This document shows, piece by piece, positions 1 to 10,975 of a DNA stretch of 64,000 bases. How positions within the stretch are numbered: the stretch's first letter is position 1; every line of letters begins with the position of its first letter. Below the pieces are notes generated by a model. The model searched no databases, was not told where the DNA came from, and saw only the letters and a program-made list of their open reading frames with translations. The translations under genes and the position numbers were made by a program. Source of the stretch: Larus michahellis (lineage: Eukaryota; Chordata; Aves; Charadriiformes; Laridae); contig NC_133900.1 of NCBI RefSeq assembly GCF_964199755.1, forward strand, positions 22,049,701 to 22,113,700. Reading direction: 5' to 3'.

Positions 1-187
1 AGGTATGAGTAATGTGGAGTTGGAAGAACTGTGAGGATTTGGGGATGCCCCATCCCTGGAGGTGTTCAAGGCCAGGCTGGATGGGGCTTTGAGCAACCTG
101 ATCTAGTGGGAGGTGTCCCTGCCCATGGCAGGGGGGTTGGAACTAGATGATCATTAAGGTCCCTTCCAACCCAAACCATTCTGTGAT
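1..187 (+). mobile_element. CR1 LINE 3' end, cut by the window edge
   Basis: This is the tail of a chicken-repeat-1 (CR1) non-LTR retrotransposon in the plus orientation. It shows the end of the ORF2 coding region (GGTGTTCAAGGCCAGGCTGG, then a stop in GATCTAGTGGG) and the short 3' UTR with the TTGGAACTAGATGATC and GGTCCCTTCCAACCC blocks, and it ends in one ATTCTGTG octamer. The first 40 or so bases match the family poorly, so the true 5' junction may lie inside the window or just outside it. CR1 elements move by target-primed reverse transcription and are usually 5'-truncated. This copy is a dead fragment. The family call is firm; the subfamily cannot be set by eye. Confidence 0.93.
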
Positions 188-2804
188 AAGGTGTCAAAGG
201 CAGTTCACCCCACCACCACCACCATTTCCCTGGATATGATGAAAAAAGGGAGATCAAATATACATCAGCAGGAGTCTTGACTGGAAGTGGTTAGTAAGGC
301 AGAAGCGGTGGTGCCTGCCCCTGGATGGTATTGTCATCTGACGCAAAGAGATACTTCAGGCCATTAACCCCTGCAAACCCCCGTTTCCTTTATGCAATGG
401 AGCCTCACGCCCACAGCCAGCCCTGACCCGGTGGGCACCGTGGCCACCTGGGGGGGGGCCAGTGTGGTTGGGCACCCAGCGCTCCTCCCTGCATGGCCAC
501 CCCGTACCAGCACCATTATCTCGGGGAACCTTTCCTCTCGGACGCGGCCGTCCTTAGCCTGTACTTAGTTTTGTCCTTTTCAGCATCTACCGACCTGGAG
601 GAGGACGTTTGCACCTGAAAGCGCTCTGCTTTTTCTGGCTGCACTGGTTGGGTCAGTAGGAGACAGCAAGCTTATCTGCAAACTATCCTTAGAGGAAACA
701 TCTCCTTCCCCCTCCCAAGGAGCTTGGACAGCAAAGCGATGCGACAACCCAGAAGGGATCATCGGTCCCGTCTGAGTGCCTGGATCGCGTAACGCTGTGA
801 AGGTCTGCGCCCGTTCTTTGATATTTAACTCCATCTACAGGCGTGCGTCGACCCTTGCCTGCAGTGAGCAATTCCCTGGGTCTTCTCAAGAGGCAGCCCC
901 GCGGGTCTAGGCGGCTTCTTTATTTGTATCGCAAAAATGCCCCCAGTTTAGTTGAGGCATTTAGAGTCAGCAGAAAACAACAGTAAAACTGTATTTGCAA
1001 AGGAAAAAAAGGATATGTGGGGTGGAGGATTACCGACATAAGTTAACATCAGCCTTAGCTAGAATAATTCTTCAAGCATTCACCGTGGCTTAATCACAAG
1101 AGGTTTTTCTCACTCCATGGCATTCTTCCACATCTGCCAGCTGAATTTGAGCTCCAAGTTGAAAACACAGCACTGAGAAACACGGCGGGCATTTTGACAC
1201 CCCCTGGAAGGACTTTGGTCCATTCACTAATGAACAGGTCAGAATGAATCATTAACCCAGTATTTTACGCGTAGAACAGACACAATCTTGTTCCAACGTT
1301 GTTCGAGCGTTTCTGTGCCCGTGGCTTGCGCTTGCCTCTGGGCTCTTCTCTCACATGTCGCAATTAAAAATGCCACTGCCAAAGGATGCAAATTCAAATA
1401 CACGAAAACTCAACCTCAGCCTTTTAAATGCTGTACATCCATAAAATTCTGGAAAAGGGAATATCTAGAAAACAAGAGAAATCTAGCCAATAAGTTTTAA
1501 AGCACCAGCTTTATACTATTCTAGACACTCGCAAATAATACCTGTCGATACTGGATACCAGAATTGTGATACGTGCCCCTTGCATTATATTAACACAAAA
1601 TGATAACATTGCAAAATTTTGCAGCTCACGTATGATAATGAATCAAAAAATATCTATTTATCGGTTTACAGGACGCGTAATTTAATATTTGGAATTATAT
1701 CGCTGATCTAATAGGATGAGTGTAAATAACAGCAAGTCATTTTGGAAACAGAGTTTGCTTAAGCCTTTTGTAGTCGTAGATGCAAAGCTAGCCTAGATGT
1801 ATTTCTAGATACCCACAAAAGAAAAAAAACTGACCTTTAAATTCCTTTACAACCAATTTTCAGTTACCGAAACAATTTCAGGCAAAAAATTTTTTATAAC
1901 AGTATCATTGCAGCTGTATTATATTTTGAATGTGAGCTTCTATTTCAAATGTAGCCAAAGTTAGGAGGTGTTTTAGGGACAACAATTTCACTTTATTCTT
2001 TTTTATTTTTGTAAAAAGTTATTTTAATGGCTAAGAAAAAAATGACCATTGACATTGAAGCAGCTATGGTAGATACAACGCAACACAAACCCGCCTGTGC
2101 TGCCACTGGTGCTGTCAGCAGGACGTGTTTTCAGTAAGTTAATGGAACAGTAGGATAAATCCCTCGGGATTCCTTCTCTCCTCTGTCACCGCCCCTAATT
2201 GTGCTTCCTGAGAGATGAACAATTTCTTTATATGAAGATTCGGATGTGACCATCACAAACTGCATTATTTCTACATATCAGTGGTTAAAAGACAAGCCAG
2301 GCCAGAAGGGGAGTTGGGGGGGAAGGCAATAAGGAAAGCTTGTTTGCCAGCCACGGGATCAGGGCCAGCAGCTCTCCCGAGTCCAGGTCTTGCTGAGCAG
2401 CTCAGATGTTCTAGTGCCGGCTGCAGCGAGGACTCCCTGTCTTGCCTTGAGAAAGAGTAGCTGGGAGGAACTTGTGGGGTTGGAAGCAGGAGAGAAATTG
2501 TTCATCATCCCCAGCGGAGCCTGTCCCTGTTATTCAGCCTGAAACTAAAACAAACCTGCGATTCCGTTGGCATAGGAATGCTGCTGAAGAACTAAAGCTT
2601 CTGGAAGCCATGACCATCTCCAGTGGAAGTGCTACCTGAGTTGCTTCAAAAAACTAAAATTCTGGGCACTTTAAGAAAGTTGGATTTTGTTGGGGTTTTT
2701 TTGCTTAGCATGAGGGTAACAAAGAGAGAGAAGAAAACAGAAGAGAGATCTTAAAATTCAGGGAAGCCCCCCAGATTCTTCCCTGAAGCCCACGGGAAAC
2801 TTCA
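188..2804. other. Unique non-coding DNA, no gene seen
   Basis: There is no recognisable exon, RNA gene or repeat family here. The first 900 bases are mixed in composition, with a run of nine G near 451 and a moderately CpG-bearing stretch at 500-900. From about 1500 to 2060 the DNA is very AT-rich, with short A/T palindromes such as the one near 1886-1897. Short reading frames exist at 580-889 (minus) and 1288-1500 (plus), but they have no domain, overlap one another or have composition typical of chance ORFs. Confidence 0.6.
211..223 (+). repeat. Short (CAC)n microsatellite
   Basis: Four CAC triplets in a row lie about 25 bases after the CR1 3' end. It is too short to be more than a minor simple repeat. 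Confidence 0.7.
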
Positions 2805-2866
2805 CACAGAATCACAGAATCTTAGTGGTTGGGAGGGACCTCTGAGATCATCAAGTCCAACCACAT
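2805..2866 (-). mobile_element. CR1 3' end, minus orientation, older subfamily
   Basis: Read on the minus strand this is a CR1 3' terminus. On the plus strand it begins with two reversed octamers (AGAATCAC type), then GGTTGGGAGGGACCTCTGAG, ATCATCAAGTCCAACC. The AGTCCAACC wording differs from the AGTTCCAACCCCC of the other minus-strand copies, so it belongs to a different CR1 subfamily. The element then runs into an A-run at 2867-2884. The ACC-rich text beyond may be its heavily altered continuation. Confidence 0.85.
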
Positions 2867-2945
2867 AAAAAAAAAAAAAAAAAATCCACAAAAAAAAAAA
2901 AAGCACCCACCTACTAAACTCCACACCCACAACCCCACACACAAC
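2867..2945 (+). repeat. A-rich and A/C-rich low-complexity tract
   Basis: There are 18 A residues, a short spacer, 13 more A, then C/A-rich text (CACCCACC, CCACACCC, CACAACACG). It adjoins the CR1 end at 2866. It may be an expanded, slipped version of the CR1 body rather than independent sequence. Reading frames crossing it (poly-Lys on plus, poly-Phe on minus) are artefacts of the homopolymers. Confidence 0.8.
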
Positions 2946-3066
2946 ACGTTGATCTGTTTCCTCTTTGCAGTTCTTAGAGCCCATGAGTTAACATGCCAGA
3001 GAGACATCCTAAGCCAACTTCTACTTCACGTTGCATCAGACTAAGTCCGGAGTGGCTCTGCTTGTG

Positions 3067-3189
3067 TCACAGAATCACAGAATGGTTCGGGCTGGAAGGG
3101 ACCTTAAAGATCATCTAGTTCCAACCCCCCTGCCCTGGGAAGGGACACCTCCCACTAGACCAGGCTGCTCAAAGCCTCATCCAGCCTGG
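3067..3189 (-). mobile_element. CR1 LINE 3' fragment, 123 bp, minus orientation
   Basis: The plus strand shows the reverse complement of a CR1 tail: two terminal octamers (TCACAGAA type), GGCTGGAAGGGACCTTAAAG, ATCATCTAGTTCCAACCCCC, CTGCCCTGGGAAGGGACACC, then ACTAGACCAGGCTGCTCAAAG and the block CATCCAGCCTGG, where similarity stops. It holds only the last few codons of ORF2 and the 3' UTR. Its length and truncation point are the same as those of the copy at 10853-10975. Confidence 0.95.
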
Positions 3190-3973
3190 AATTACTCTGA
3201 TGGTACATCAGCATAAGCACGGATAGAGTTTTGGACCCTTTTAGATGAACACAAATAAATTTAGACAGAGTTAAGGCTGCGCTAGGAAGCGTTCCACCAC
3301 TCATAACTTGTAAGAATGGAAAAATCAAGTGAAGAAAAGGTCGTTCTCATCTTGCCGGAAGCTCTGTTGATAACACAGCCCAATACTTCATCAGGCTTTC
3401 GCCTCCCGATACAGGAAAAGCAATCTAATCCCAACGCCACCCAGCTCACACTCTGCTGCAAAGCCTTAATAGCCACCTCATTGTGGCCAGTGTCAACAGC
3501 TCAACACATCTGGCTGTCACGTTGAGTGCCTCAGTTTTGCCTGAAAGTGGCCAATGCTGCTGCTGAAACGTCGTGCTGGAAGGCACAGAAGGTAGAGAAG
3601 CAAGCGGAGGGCTGATGAACGAAATGAAAAGCATTACAGGGAAGAAAACAAGTTTTTTGAGCGCATTTTCTTCCTGTGTAAGCCAAACGAATATTGGATA
3701 CGTACCTAGTATCTCACACAGTCCTGAGAAGTCTCAGGCTTATAATCAAGTATTACGACAGACAGAGAATTTTATTCCGCGGCCAGAATAGAAACCGGTT
3801 CTGAATTCAGCAGATCTGGCGGGTCGTTTTCTGTGTAGTGTATTTGATGAGCTGAAGGCAGGCCACAAAAGCCCCGTTTGATGCACCGCGCTCCTGAGTA
3901 ACAGGGGACTTCGCCTTGGGCATTTTCTTTATTCCTTGCAGGCAGCTGGAATCCTGCCCACGCTTACATCATC
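3190..3973. other. Unique non-coding DNA
   Basis: No gene, RNA or repeat was recognised. Overlapping short frames on both strands at 3282-3791 have no recognisable domain and no splice pattern that I would defend. Confidence 0.55.
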
Positions 3974-4027
3974 ATGGTTTTCGGTTGGACTTAAAGGCTT
4001 TTTCCCAACCTAAATGATTCTGTGATC
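3974..4027 (+). mobile_element. Degraded CR1 3' tip
   Basis: GGTTGGACTTAAAGG, then TTTCCCAACCTAAATGATTC and a final TGTGAT follow the order of a CR1 3' end (GGTTGGACTAGATG, CCTTCCAACCC, octamer), but with many substitutions and missing bases. It is older than the other copies. The octamer end places it in plus orientation. Confidence 0.7.
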
Positions 4028-4352
4028 GTCTACAGAGCCCGAGTTCATTTATGGTAGGTGTCAGAGTACTTTTAGGACAGACTTGATCTTCTCACCTGCC
4101 TAACATCATTCCTGCAAGGGCACGTGGTGGAGCTGGAAGCCGTTCAGAAGACTTCCCAGGAAGTAGTTTCGGGTTTCACTAGGAGGATATACAAAGGAAA
4201 TGTCACCCCACGGCTCCAGGAAGGTATTCCTGCACTCCTACGTGCAGCAACCAAATCCATTTACTTCTCATGAGCACTACACTGGGGAACTTTGTAGTCT
4301 GGAAGTTAGGCAGGTATCTTTTTAAAAATCTTCGTGTGTCCCAGAGATAGAC
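4028..4352. other. Unique non-coding DNA
   Basis: I see nothing beyond ordinary mixed-composition sequence between the CR1 tip and the hairpin cluster. Confidence 0.55.
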
Positions 4353-4410
4353 CAACAGCCAGTCTCTCCTGGCTGTTGTGACCTATGGTCACACCTGGCT
4401 CGGTGTGACC
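4353..4410. other. Two adjacent perfect hairpins with an internal competing palindrome
   Basis: The first stem pairs CAACAGCCAG (4353-4362) with CTGGCTGTTG (4369-4378), 10 bp with a 6-base loop. The second stem pairs GGTCACACC (4387-4395) with GGTGTGACC (4402-4410), 9 bp with a 6-base loop. Between them GTGACC-TAT-GGTCAC (4378-4392) is a third short palindrome sharing bases with both. The segment TGTGACCTATG is also repeated directly at 4377-4387 and 4405-4415. The base pairing is seen directly. Whether it is transcribed, a remnant of a terminal-inverted-repeat element, or chance is not known. Confidence 0.75.
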
Positions 4411-7049
4411 TATGCTCCTTGTCCCTGTATATACGACTTTATGCTGTATTAAAATACATTTTGGTCTGAGTTCAGCTCCCCAGTAGGTAAAGATAACCAA
4501 TAATGCAGCCTGTCTGGGGACATTACTGCTCATGCTTATGTTTTCCCATGGCGTATGTCAAAAAGCATTCCAAATTGCTCTCAATAACTGACTTATCATT
4601 TTGCTGCACCACATATTTTGCTGGCAGCTGATGTTTTCATCAGAAATAATTTAATTTCCTTCTAGATGATTGATAAAGATCTGGAATAGTATTTGACCAA
4701 GACTGGGTGGTTCCTGGCAAAGCCACTAAAAACACGCTAACAAAATGAGGATACCTCCTTGACTCTGATTTTTTTTTTTTAGGTCCACCAGTCCACTTGT
4801 GTCAGCGTGTTGAACACACACTGCTCTCTGACAGGCGATATTGTATCAGGATTCACATGGGATTAAGTTAAATACTGTAAACAACCCTAGTATCACTTCT
4901 CACAAAGCCAATATCAAACTCAATTTTTATTAATTTTTGTTTGGTTGGTTTTTTGTTTCTTAGATAAATCCTATTTTAAAATGGGCTACAAATCAACTTG
5001 GCATTTTTTGCTTTAATTCTGTGCTTGCACACCACAGGAGCCTCCCCTGATTCTATGTGATCGACAACAGACTAACCAGATTGTCCTCTCCAGCCTCTCT
5101 AAATGTTCAGTATTAGTATTTGACTGTCTTTTAACATTGCACTGATATGTTCCATGTTAAAATGAGCATTCCACGTCCTGGGAGCCAAGAATTATTGTAT
5201 TTATTCATTTATTTATTTTTAAATGCACAGAATCCCCAATAGCAGCTTTGCTGACATTATCGTACCCAGCCATCGGATGCCAGGAAAAGAGACAAATTAT
5301 AGAGCGAGTCCACGGCTGCTGCCAAGAGCGGAGGAGATCTTTCGGGCCATGGAAAGCAGTTAGCAGAAATATTTATTTTCCTGATGGAATTATTCTTCAG
5401 CCAAAATCTCAAGCACATCCTTATATCAACATTTATCCATCATTCCTTCAAGCCATGCTGCCTTCTAGTCTTAGCATTAAGTAGGAAGTCAATCAGCCTA
5501 ACTTTATGGTGGCGAAATAAGATATAGGCGTCTAAACTAGCACTTGATACCAGGGTTAGGATTTAAGTTGCACTTGTAGGTAACCCCATTTGAGGTCAAT
5601 CATCTATTCGCCTTTTATTGGGGGCAAATAATTTCATTTTTATTTGTCAGTTTTAGGGGGGAAATGATTTCAGGCAGGACAGGGTAGATCTCCCATTACG
5701 CCCAGGTTTCCTGTGTTTTGCAAAGCTGTATCATTTTACAGCAGTCAAGATGACACCTTCGGCTCTTGACTTACACAGTAAATATTGCTTTTCGTTATAT
5801 TTATCTCTTTTTTTGTGTGTGCGTGTTTGAGGAAAACAAACGTTTTCCTCATCAGTGCTCTGGTGTGAGTTTTTCCAGGAGCTTTTACCACAGGGCCAGT
5901 CTTGCCGTTCCTCACACAAAGGAGCATTTGATAATTCTTTTTTTGTTGTAGTTGTTAAAGCCTACATTCCATGTCTCGATGCCAGTCCAGGCCAGCTTGT
6001 TTTCGTAGCCTGTAAAACCCTTCAGAAGTGGTATTTCTACATTCTGGCAGGACTTTATTGGAGGTGCCACGATGACCAAATTGCTTGTGAATTGTGAACA
6101 TCCTCAAAGCAGCCCAAAAGATCAGGCTTCGGCCTTCGAATTTTGGAATCTGCTTCCCCCCAAAAGTGTTATTTCAGGCCCTAGACTAGCATGGTAATCA
6201 GAAATTCTAAGTCTTATAATAAAATTGTGAATTTCCCAGTGCAAAACTTGATGGCAAATCTGGGTTTTATTAATTGTTTTCTGTTAAATACACAGTTGGA
6301 AGTTATAAGAATTTCCCACCTTTTCTTATCAGCTTCTCATTCAGTTTCTTTATTTCCTAGAATATTTCCCTAGCTTTTTATCTGATAATTGATTTATTTG
6401 TCTTATTCCTCTGCCTCATCTGAGCCATTTCTTCCTTAAGAGGGTGCATCATCTGTTTGACGAGTGAGTAATTCTAATCCTCTCTGGTTCTTCTACCAAA
6501 CTGTTTCTCTGTTGGCTCCCTTTACTAACTGCCTTCAAATTTGTAACACCACTTTCTATTTCAGTTTGGGGTAGATACAGTAGAAAACACCTTTGCTCCA
6601 TTGCTTTTTCTTTTGATGTTATAGGAACGAAGTATTATTATAATATTTTTCCTCAGGATGCAGTTTAACCATCGTTGAGGCAGAAAAGCGTCAATTTAAA
6701 ATCAACAGGTACTGAACCCAACCTTTTTGTTATTATTCTGCGTAAGAACAGAGGGCTGAATACCGGTGGCCAACTGTAGGGTGACAGGTGACTTAGAAAT
6801 TACACAAGCCAGCCTGTAGCCAAGAGTAGGGAAGGTAGTTGTGTAACTGCAGATAATTCAAGCCTCCTGACAAGAGGGTCCGTTTTCCATCGCTTGCCTT
6901 TCACAGGGACTTTCAGGAGCCATTCGTGGATCTCCCGAGGTCCGCATGTCATCGGTAGAAAGACATATTCTAAAAGCCATAAGCGTGAAGATACGCGATT
7001 GCTACTGCTACTGGAAAAGAGAGGTAGAGCTGGCTCCTTGGGACTCGCA
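4411..7049. other. Unique, AT-rich non-coding DNA
   Basis: No gene was recognised. Minor simple sequence includes T runs near 4771, an (ATTT)n patch at 5196-5221 and TG-rich bases near 5815. A stretch at about 5525-5600 (GGCGTCTAAACTAG, then GGTTAGGATTTAAG and CCATTTGAGGTCAAT) loosely recalls an old amniote interspersed repeat, but I would not name it. Reading frames at 5248-5484 and 5745-6097 are short and featureless. Confidence 0.55.
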
Positions 7050-7067
7050 CCATCATCATCATCATCT
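7050..7067 (+). repeat. (CAT)n microsatellite
   Basis: About five perfect CAT units. The His-rich and Asp/Met-rich segments of short frames crossing this point arise from it. Confidence 0.85.
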
Positions 7068-7921
7068 CTGCCCACGACCTATTGATAAACACCGTGATGG
7101 GGCTCAGAGCTACACCCTCAATGCACAAAGCCCTTCTGGAAATCGATACGATATGGGAAACCCAATCTGCAGGCATGGGCAGCATTATTATTTTCAACAT
7201 GCACACCCACTTTTCACCGGTTACAGAAACAGCTGGCAGAAGGCAGCTATTTCTTCCCTCCCTTCCTGCCCTTGTCCCCTACCAAGGCTGCAAGAAAGCT
7301 TGCTATGGCTCACATCTCACTGTAAGCAGAGTGTGTTGATGAAAAAAAAGCCCTGTTACTGACAAGCCATGCTTAGTCCTTGTAACATTCAAGTTTTACT
7401 CGCTCCGACACTAAAGAATTTATACTGGTACAGTCGAACCGTGTCACTGAGGATCGTGTCATCCCAGATAGGGACAGCAGCCTCAGCTCTTCGGAGGTTG
7501 AGTCAATTCTCGGTTGCCTTCCCAGTCACGCTAATGAAAGCTGAATCGGTCTTTTGATATTTAGCACTTAATAAACTCTCTGTGCTTGGAAAAAAAAAAG
7601 TAGCCTAGGAATACGCTGGTCTGAACTTAGTAGTTTTATTTTTCACACCTGTCTGCGACAGTATGCTTTCTTTTTCCTTTAACAGCTGGAGTACTGAGCA
7701 GTGCTCTTAACTACATATCGTGGCATTTTTGTTTTTAAATTAAGGGCTTTTTTTTAATAGCTCATGGCCTGGCTGTTGGTGAAACCCTGCTTAAGTCAGC
7801 AGCTGCCACATTTTTAAACGTTTTTAAAAACATCCTTTACAATTCAAGTGTTAAATTCAGCATTATCCCACTCGAAGTCAGATTCCCATCAAATGAAGAG
7901 AAGATTCCCATCAATGCTGAA
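7068..7921. other. Unique non-coding DNA
   Basis: No gene was recognised. Overlapping frames in 6946-7362 on both strands owe part of their length to the CAT repeat. The bases near 7180-7250 (TTATTATTTTCAAC, then GGTTACAGAAAC) could be a very old MIR-like scrap, but the match is too weak to list. Confidence 0.5.
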
Positions 7922-8034
7922 GAGGAGAAAAAAAAAAAAAAAAACAAACCACACACACTCCTAAACCCCTCCCTAAACAACAGCCCACCCCCCCCAAAAA
8001 AATACCCAACAAAACACCAAAACCCTAAACAGAT
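7922..8034 (+). repeat. A/C-rich low-complexity block
   Basis: Seventeen A residues (7928-7944) lead into about 90 bases made almost only of A and C (CACACACACTCC, AAACCCCTCCC, a run of nine C, then CAAAACACCAAAACCC). No CR1 text is visible inside. Similar A/C (or T/G on the other strand) patches recur through the window. Confidence 0.85.
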
Positions 8035-10852
8035 AGAAATCCTGCAGTTCCCAGACAAAACTGTACTGAATCTCTGGCACTTATTAAAGACAACTTAACT
8101 GGCCAGGAGAAAGAAAGGGATTCTCGAAGTGATTGGTAACGCTTCTTTTTTGTTGGCTTTTTTTCTTTTCAGTTTTGTCGTTCTGATTTCCTTGTCACAA
8201 GATTTAAAAGCCTAAATAGCAACAGAAGGTTTGCATCATTCTCTTTTCTGTTTTGACTGCAAAACTTCCACAGATCAAGCTAGAAGTTTGTAAAATGACT
8301 GGAAAATACCGGAGCATGTGGGATTTATACATATTGTTATGGCTTGGAAAGTCACAAATGGAACGTGCAAATTACAGAAGAGCTTTAATAGCGTTCTGCT
8401 CATAGTACATCACTTAGTCATAAAAAATAGCAGCGCTTTCAGCAATTTTAGCCTGACAAACTTCCTAAAGATGATTTTGATACTGAAACTGTAATATCCT
8501 GGGAACCCACAAGGTGGTATAGTTCAGCTGAGAAGCAGCATCATCTACACTGAGTTACTATTGCCTGGACCACGAACATACAGCACTGTTAACTAATTAA
8601 TTTTGCTAATGTTACAGAAGCCCAATTTCAACCTTTTTTTTTTTCCAATAATCCGTATAAGCATTTGGAGAGCTTTTCATTGCTTGCTTAGCCTTTGTTA
8701 TCTATTTGAAAGGAAGTGAATGAATGCATCTCATTACTCCTTCAAGCATCTGTATGCCATACTTTTTGGATGGCATTCTCTCATCTGATGTGTTGAGTAA
8801 TGGGATGCAACTACTGACAGTGAGACACTGACAAAACAGACTATTTGTCTTAAAGCCAGTAAATCTGTAACACAGCTTAGTACATCCATTACTGTGAAGC
8901 TGCTGGGTTTTTACTCAGTCTTCATTAAAAAAAGCCCAACCTGTCTCTAAATCAGAAATACAGCCTATTATCCAGTAAAACACCTCTGCAAATCCAGAAG
9001 CCTGAAAGTTAAATCTGCTCTTTGGAGTCAGAGGACTTGACTGAGTCTACCTGATGCTGAACGATGCTTTACTGACCCTTGTTATCAGGCCATTTGCTCA
9101 AGGAGGAGAAATAAAGTACCCATAATGTTTCAAATACAGTGTTTGAAGCAGCAAAGCCATTAATATCAAAATTACTTGGAGCTCAGAAGAATAAAATTTT
9201 GGTATAAATCTGGCCTACAACAGCAGCTATTTCAACACAGATATAATTAGAGGATAAAGCAAGAAAAACCAGGAAAAAGTCTGGTTAGAAATATTTTTGA
9301 CATACATTACCCTAATTTATATGTTTTCAAGGGCTGTCTCCTCTAGTTGTTGCCCTGTTGATCTGCAGAGCTGAAAGCATCACCCAGAAGCATCTCCCGC
9401 TTCCCAGCATCCTGCAATCCTCTAGTTGGATGCTGTAGAGAAGGACATAAAATAGCAGCCTGACTCTCAACCTTGGCCCTTTCTACAGGGCTTTACTGAG
9501 AAACCCAAATAAATGAGCTCACATCGAGCTGTTGATGCAGTGACAGCTAACGAGGCTCAGCCCCTGCTGATTCCCTCCTCAGAATCATCGTTGCAATACT
9601 GCCTCGTTATCTGCTCCACCCAAGTTGCTAACAGGTCGTAATCCATGAAGAAACAGCAGGAACTAAATTTAAGTAAGAGACAGTATCTGCATAACATTCA
9701 GAAACGTGTACTCTCTATAGGGGGGGGGAACAAGAACACCTGCCTCAATTTTAAAAAAAAAAAAAACTTAAAAAAAGTGGGAAACATTCAAGAGCACGCA
9801 GGCTCTGTACTGAGCTATGTGAGATGTAAGCGGCACGTAGGCCTTATCCTACACCACCTTGAAGCAAATTACTGTATCTCACACACGATAAAATAATAAA
9901 GATCTCAGAATTAAATCAGACTTGGAATAACATGGAACAAGACTTTTATGTCTTTGCTTCTGGTATCGTGTGCTGATTTACTACAAAGGCTTTTTGATAG
10001 TGAAAGGAAAAACCTTGGAGCCTTCAGGCTGTGCAGAAGGCGAAATACATCACGTTTTACGTTAATTAAACATTTCATCTTTCACTGATTAAGTAACTAA
10101 GGTAAAATTTTATTTTCACAAAAAAATGCCAGTAATATTAAAATTCTAGCGTGTTAGGTAGGGACCCTAAGGGTACGGCATAGTCACTTTATATCACCAC
10201 CTAATGTCATCCTAAAAAGTACCTTCGTTACTGTAAGGTAAAGTATAACAAAACCAAATACTGAATGGAAATTGCAAATGGAAGCTGGAGCTCACATGAG
10301 GTGACAGTAACTGAGGAACGATGGCTTACGGCCAGAGAAGCGGCTGTAATGCCTCTGCGGCACCCCACGATTTCGACTCCCCACGGACAGGGCAGCAACG
10401 GGACCGGGGAGGGAATCCCTGGTGATGCCGTGACCATGTGTCCCCTGGTGTGCCACCTCCCATGTCTCCCTGCAGGGTGGAAAACTCCTCCTCCAGGGAA
10501 AAACGATGCTGGATTTCAGGAGCAATGTGTATAATGGGATATAAGGTGGCCTCTGCAGTAGGGCTGTTACAGCCCGTATCCGCTGGGACACCAGGGCAGT
10601 TCATGTCCCTGAAATAATAGCGGGCTTTCTGAGGAAGAACCGCACGACAACCTTTGCACTCACATTTTCAAGGTTGGCTTCACCAAAAAGAAAAAGGTAA
10701 GAAACAATTCCTTAAAGGGTTGTCTGGGTCCCGAGCAAAGGGTGGTCGAGAGCCGCTTTCTCCTGCAACTCCTGCCCTGGTTGCAGCAGACACCGTACGA
10801 CGTGTTAAACGCCAACAGCCACTCCTGAGAAGAAATAAGTAAACTCTGATTA
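8035..10852. other. Unique AT-rich non-coding DNA
   Basis: No gene was recognised. There is a run of G near 9721 and A runs near 9752-9776. At 10265-10604 a GC-richer stretch gives overlapping frames on both strands without any domain. I treat these as chance. Confidence 0.55.
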
Positions 10853-10975
10853 ATCACAGAATCATAGAATGGTTTGGGTTGGAAGGGACCTTAAAACCAT
10901 CTAGTTCCAACCCCCCTGCCCTGGGCAGGGACACCTCCCACTAGACCAGGCTGCTCAAAGCCCCATCCAGCCTGG
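10853..10975 (-). mobile_element. CR1 LINE 3' fragment, 123 bp, minus orientation
   Basis: On the plus strand it opens with two reversed octamers (ATCACAGA, ATCATAGA), then GGTTTGGGTTGGAAGGGACC, ATCTAGTTCCAACCCCC, CTGCCCTGGGCAGGGACACC and ACTAGACCAGGCTGCTCAAAG, ending at CATCCAGCCTGG. It is close to the CR1 consensus as I remember it, so it is fairly young. Its 5' truncation falls at the same base of the element as in the 3067-3189 copy. Confidence 0.96.
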
